From: Trachelipus rathkii
Taxonomy: Eukaryota > Arthropoda > Malacostraca > Isopoda > Trachelipodidae
Direction: 5' to 3'
NCBI GenBank assembly: GCA_015478945.1
Contig: JABUQX010125963.1
Span: 1-37,500, forward strand
DNA: 37,500 bases
Shown here: positions 35,456 to 37,500 of the stretch, in pieces
Numbering within the stretch: position 1 is the stretch's first letter
Layout of the letters: each line of letters opens with the position of its first letter
The notes under the pieces: generated by a model
Databases searched by the model: none
The model's input: only the letters and a program-made list of their open reading frames with translations
Told to the model about the DNA's origin: nothing
Translations under genes and position numbers: made by a program

Positions 35456-36180
35456 CCCTTACTAAATTGACACTTGTCATGCCTTTTGGGCGATGAGAAA
35501 CGATTTAGTAGAACTGAGAAGAGATATCAGATATTTAACCAATTAAACCATCGATCCTCCGTCGAGTTATTAATATCTTTGGCAGGTCCGAGGACGAAAG
35601 TTAAAAGTTACTTAAAGTCAATATAAATTGACTTGAAGACTCTGTGCGAGTGTTTGAGTCACTTAACCAAATTTAATTATAAGTTCGAAGAGTCAAAAAG
35701 GAGTCGTTCGCGTCACTATTAAGGAGATGTTTGAGTCACTCATGGGAGTTGAAAGTTATATGAGAATAATTGATGTTGAGACATTTTATTGTGTTGAAAT
35801 GAATATTCCGTATTGAGAGAATAAATTTTAAAATAAAAACAATTTCGTTTTAGAATCTCTAGTAACAAACTCTGAAATGTTGGAAAGTGTCTTTAGAGTC
35901 ATTCAGGAATATTTTTCCACATAGAGTTAGAGTAATTTTGTAGATCTTTATAGAGTTACAATGACTTAGGACATTTCTATTCTAAAGTTCGAATACCAAA
36001 CTTTAAAGGTACAAAGGGTGACCTTTAGGGTTAAGGGCAACTCAGGGTGCGAATACCAAACATTAAAAGTATAAATGGTGTCCTGGACGGCTGAGGGAGT
36101 CCTAAAAGGTGAACACCAAGCTTTAAAAATATAAAAGCTCAAAAAACCAATTATTATCTAGATACAATTAATTTTAAACA
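35456..36180. repeat. Unclassified region with 60-bp tandem repeat at its 3' end
   Basis: The block GAATACCAAACTTTAAAGGT (35991) recurs at 36051 (GAATACCAAACATTAAAAGT) and 36111 (GAACACCAAGCTTTAAAAAT), exactly 60 bp apart each time, giving about 2.5 imperfect copies from 35991 to 36140. Upstream, TTTGAGTCACT appears at 35653 and 35730. No gene was seen. Confidence 0.65.
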
Positions 36181-36658
<478 letters not shown>

Positions 36659-37500
36659 GTGAGAGTAATGGAGGATCCTGCATATGGAATAAATAAGAAG
36701 CTGATAAGGATAATAAGGAATATGTATGAAAACCCCATAAACACGGTTAGAACGGAGATGGGAAAGGAGAAATGGTTTGAAACGAAGACTGGAGTAAGGC
36801 AGGGCAGTGTGCTGTCCCCTTTACTTTTTGCTTTATATCTGGACAACTGCTTGAAGAGGATATGTGTAAGAGAGGATAGGGAATACACCTTTGTATACGC
36901 TGACGACGCGGCTGTGGTGACAAAGGAACAACATGAACTACAAGCTGCTGTGAATTCTTGGAATGAAGTTATGATGGAGTGGGGAATGAAAATAAACAGG
37001 GAGAAGACGGAGATAATGGCGATATCGAGACAGGGAGAACACGCGGAGATATGGATGGAGGATATACAGTTGAAACAGGCCAGTAGATTCAAATATCTAG
37101 GAGTGATATTTGATGAGAAAGGTTGGATAGATGCAGAACTGAGGGAAAGAATAACGAAATACTCAAGGAATGTGGGAATGTTGTACCCGTTGATGACGCA
37201 GAGAGGAGTGCCAGTAGAGGTAAAAGTGACAATATATACAACCATCCTACGACCAATATTATTATACGGGTCGGAATGTTGGGTACTTAATACTATATAG
37301 AAGCTGCGGAAATGCGAGTGTTGAGATTAATAAGAGGAGTAACGCTGAGGGACAGAGTTAGGAGTGAAACAATAAGAGAAGAGTCTGGGAGAGATTTCTG
37401 GAGGAGCGACACTTGACAGGTTCTAGTACGTGCGAGAATGGACTGAGATACCCCTGAAGATTACTTCTAATTGAAGACCTATGAAAGATGTTTAGCAGCG
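36659..37500 (+). pseudogene. LINE reverse transcriptase fragment (RTE/Jockey-like), 5'-truncated and frameshifted
   Basis: This is a continuous frame of 213 codons, 36659-37300. The first ATG is at 36668, but the true protein began further upstream. It carries GVRQGSVLSPLLF (residues 45-57), the catalytic YADD (80-83), GMKINREKTEIM (109-120), FKYLGVIFDE (144-153) and RPILLYGSECW (198-208), the normal order of RT motifs 4-7 and thumb in a LINE ORF2. A stop at 37298-37300 is a frameshift: in another frame from 37300 the family's continuation EAAEMRVLRLIRGVTLRDRV and RSETIREESGRDFW runs to 37413, with a further break before RMDxDTPEDY near 37440. The catalytic motif is intact but the endonuclease and 5' half are absent. 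It is a different family from the copies at 4.1 and 14.6 kb. The minus-strand frame 37245-36496 is an antisense shadow. Confidence 0.9.

Overview
This is a eukaryotic, very AT-rich and microsatellite-rich window with almost no host coding sequence. The mixture of long (AAT/ATT)n, (TA)n and (GA)n tracts, several LINE fragments, small inverted-repeat elements and a spliced farnesyl-diphosphate-synthase-like gene fits an arthropod. A decapod crustacean (shrimp-like) genome is my best guess, but this is inference from general character and not a marker. Single-base indels occur in every coding remnant, mostly in homopolymers, which suggests a lightly polished long-read assembly. That should temper every 'pseudogene' call below.

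Layout. 1-14.3 kb is a degenerate satellite field of about 40-bp units, all in one orientation. Its left 4.1 kb is swamped by AAT triplets, and it is interrupted by a LINE fragment (4.1-5.4 kb, minus), an unclassified island (6.1-7.3 kb) and a tRNA-like SINE head (7.3-7.4 kb, minus). A second copy of the same LINE lies at 14.6-15.8 kb on the plus strand. The two copies form an inverted pair with their 3' tails pointing outward, and each tail runs into kilobases of ATT repeats (AAT on the plus strand at left, ATT at right, to 18.9 kb). 19-20.3 kb is TA- and GT-rich. 20.3-22.9 kb is a decayed ORF1/gag-like LINE remnant on the minus strand. 22.9-29.6 kb is mostly AT-rich non-coding sequence with triplet tracts. 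A MITE-like element with terminal inverted repeats of about 40 bp sits at 29.66-30.12 kb.

The one clear host gene is at 30.8-31.6 kb on the plus strand: two consecutive exons (30806-30946 and 31365-31564), with consensus splice sites and phase-0 junctions, of a farnesyl diphosphate synthase (FPPS) family protein. It keeps the DDxxD metal-binding motif, but two residues that bind isopentenyl diphosphate in ordinary FPPS appear replaced. That pattern recalls the insect terpene synthases that evolved from FPPS, and it is the most interesting signal in the window. Its downstream intron appears to be filled by two related foldback elements (31.8-32.9 and 33.0-33.8 kb) and a TRIM-like LTR element (34.15-34.82 kb), all separated by (TA)n. 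The window ends in a LINE reverse transcriptase fragment (36.66-37.5 kb, plus).
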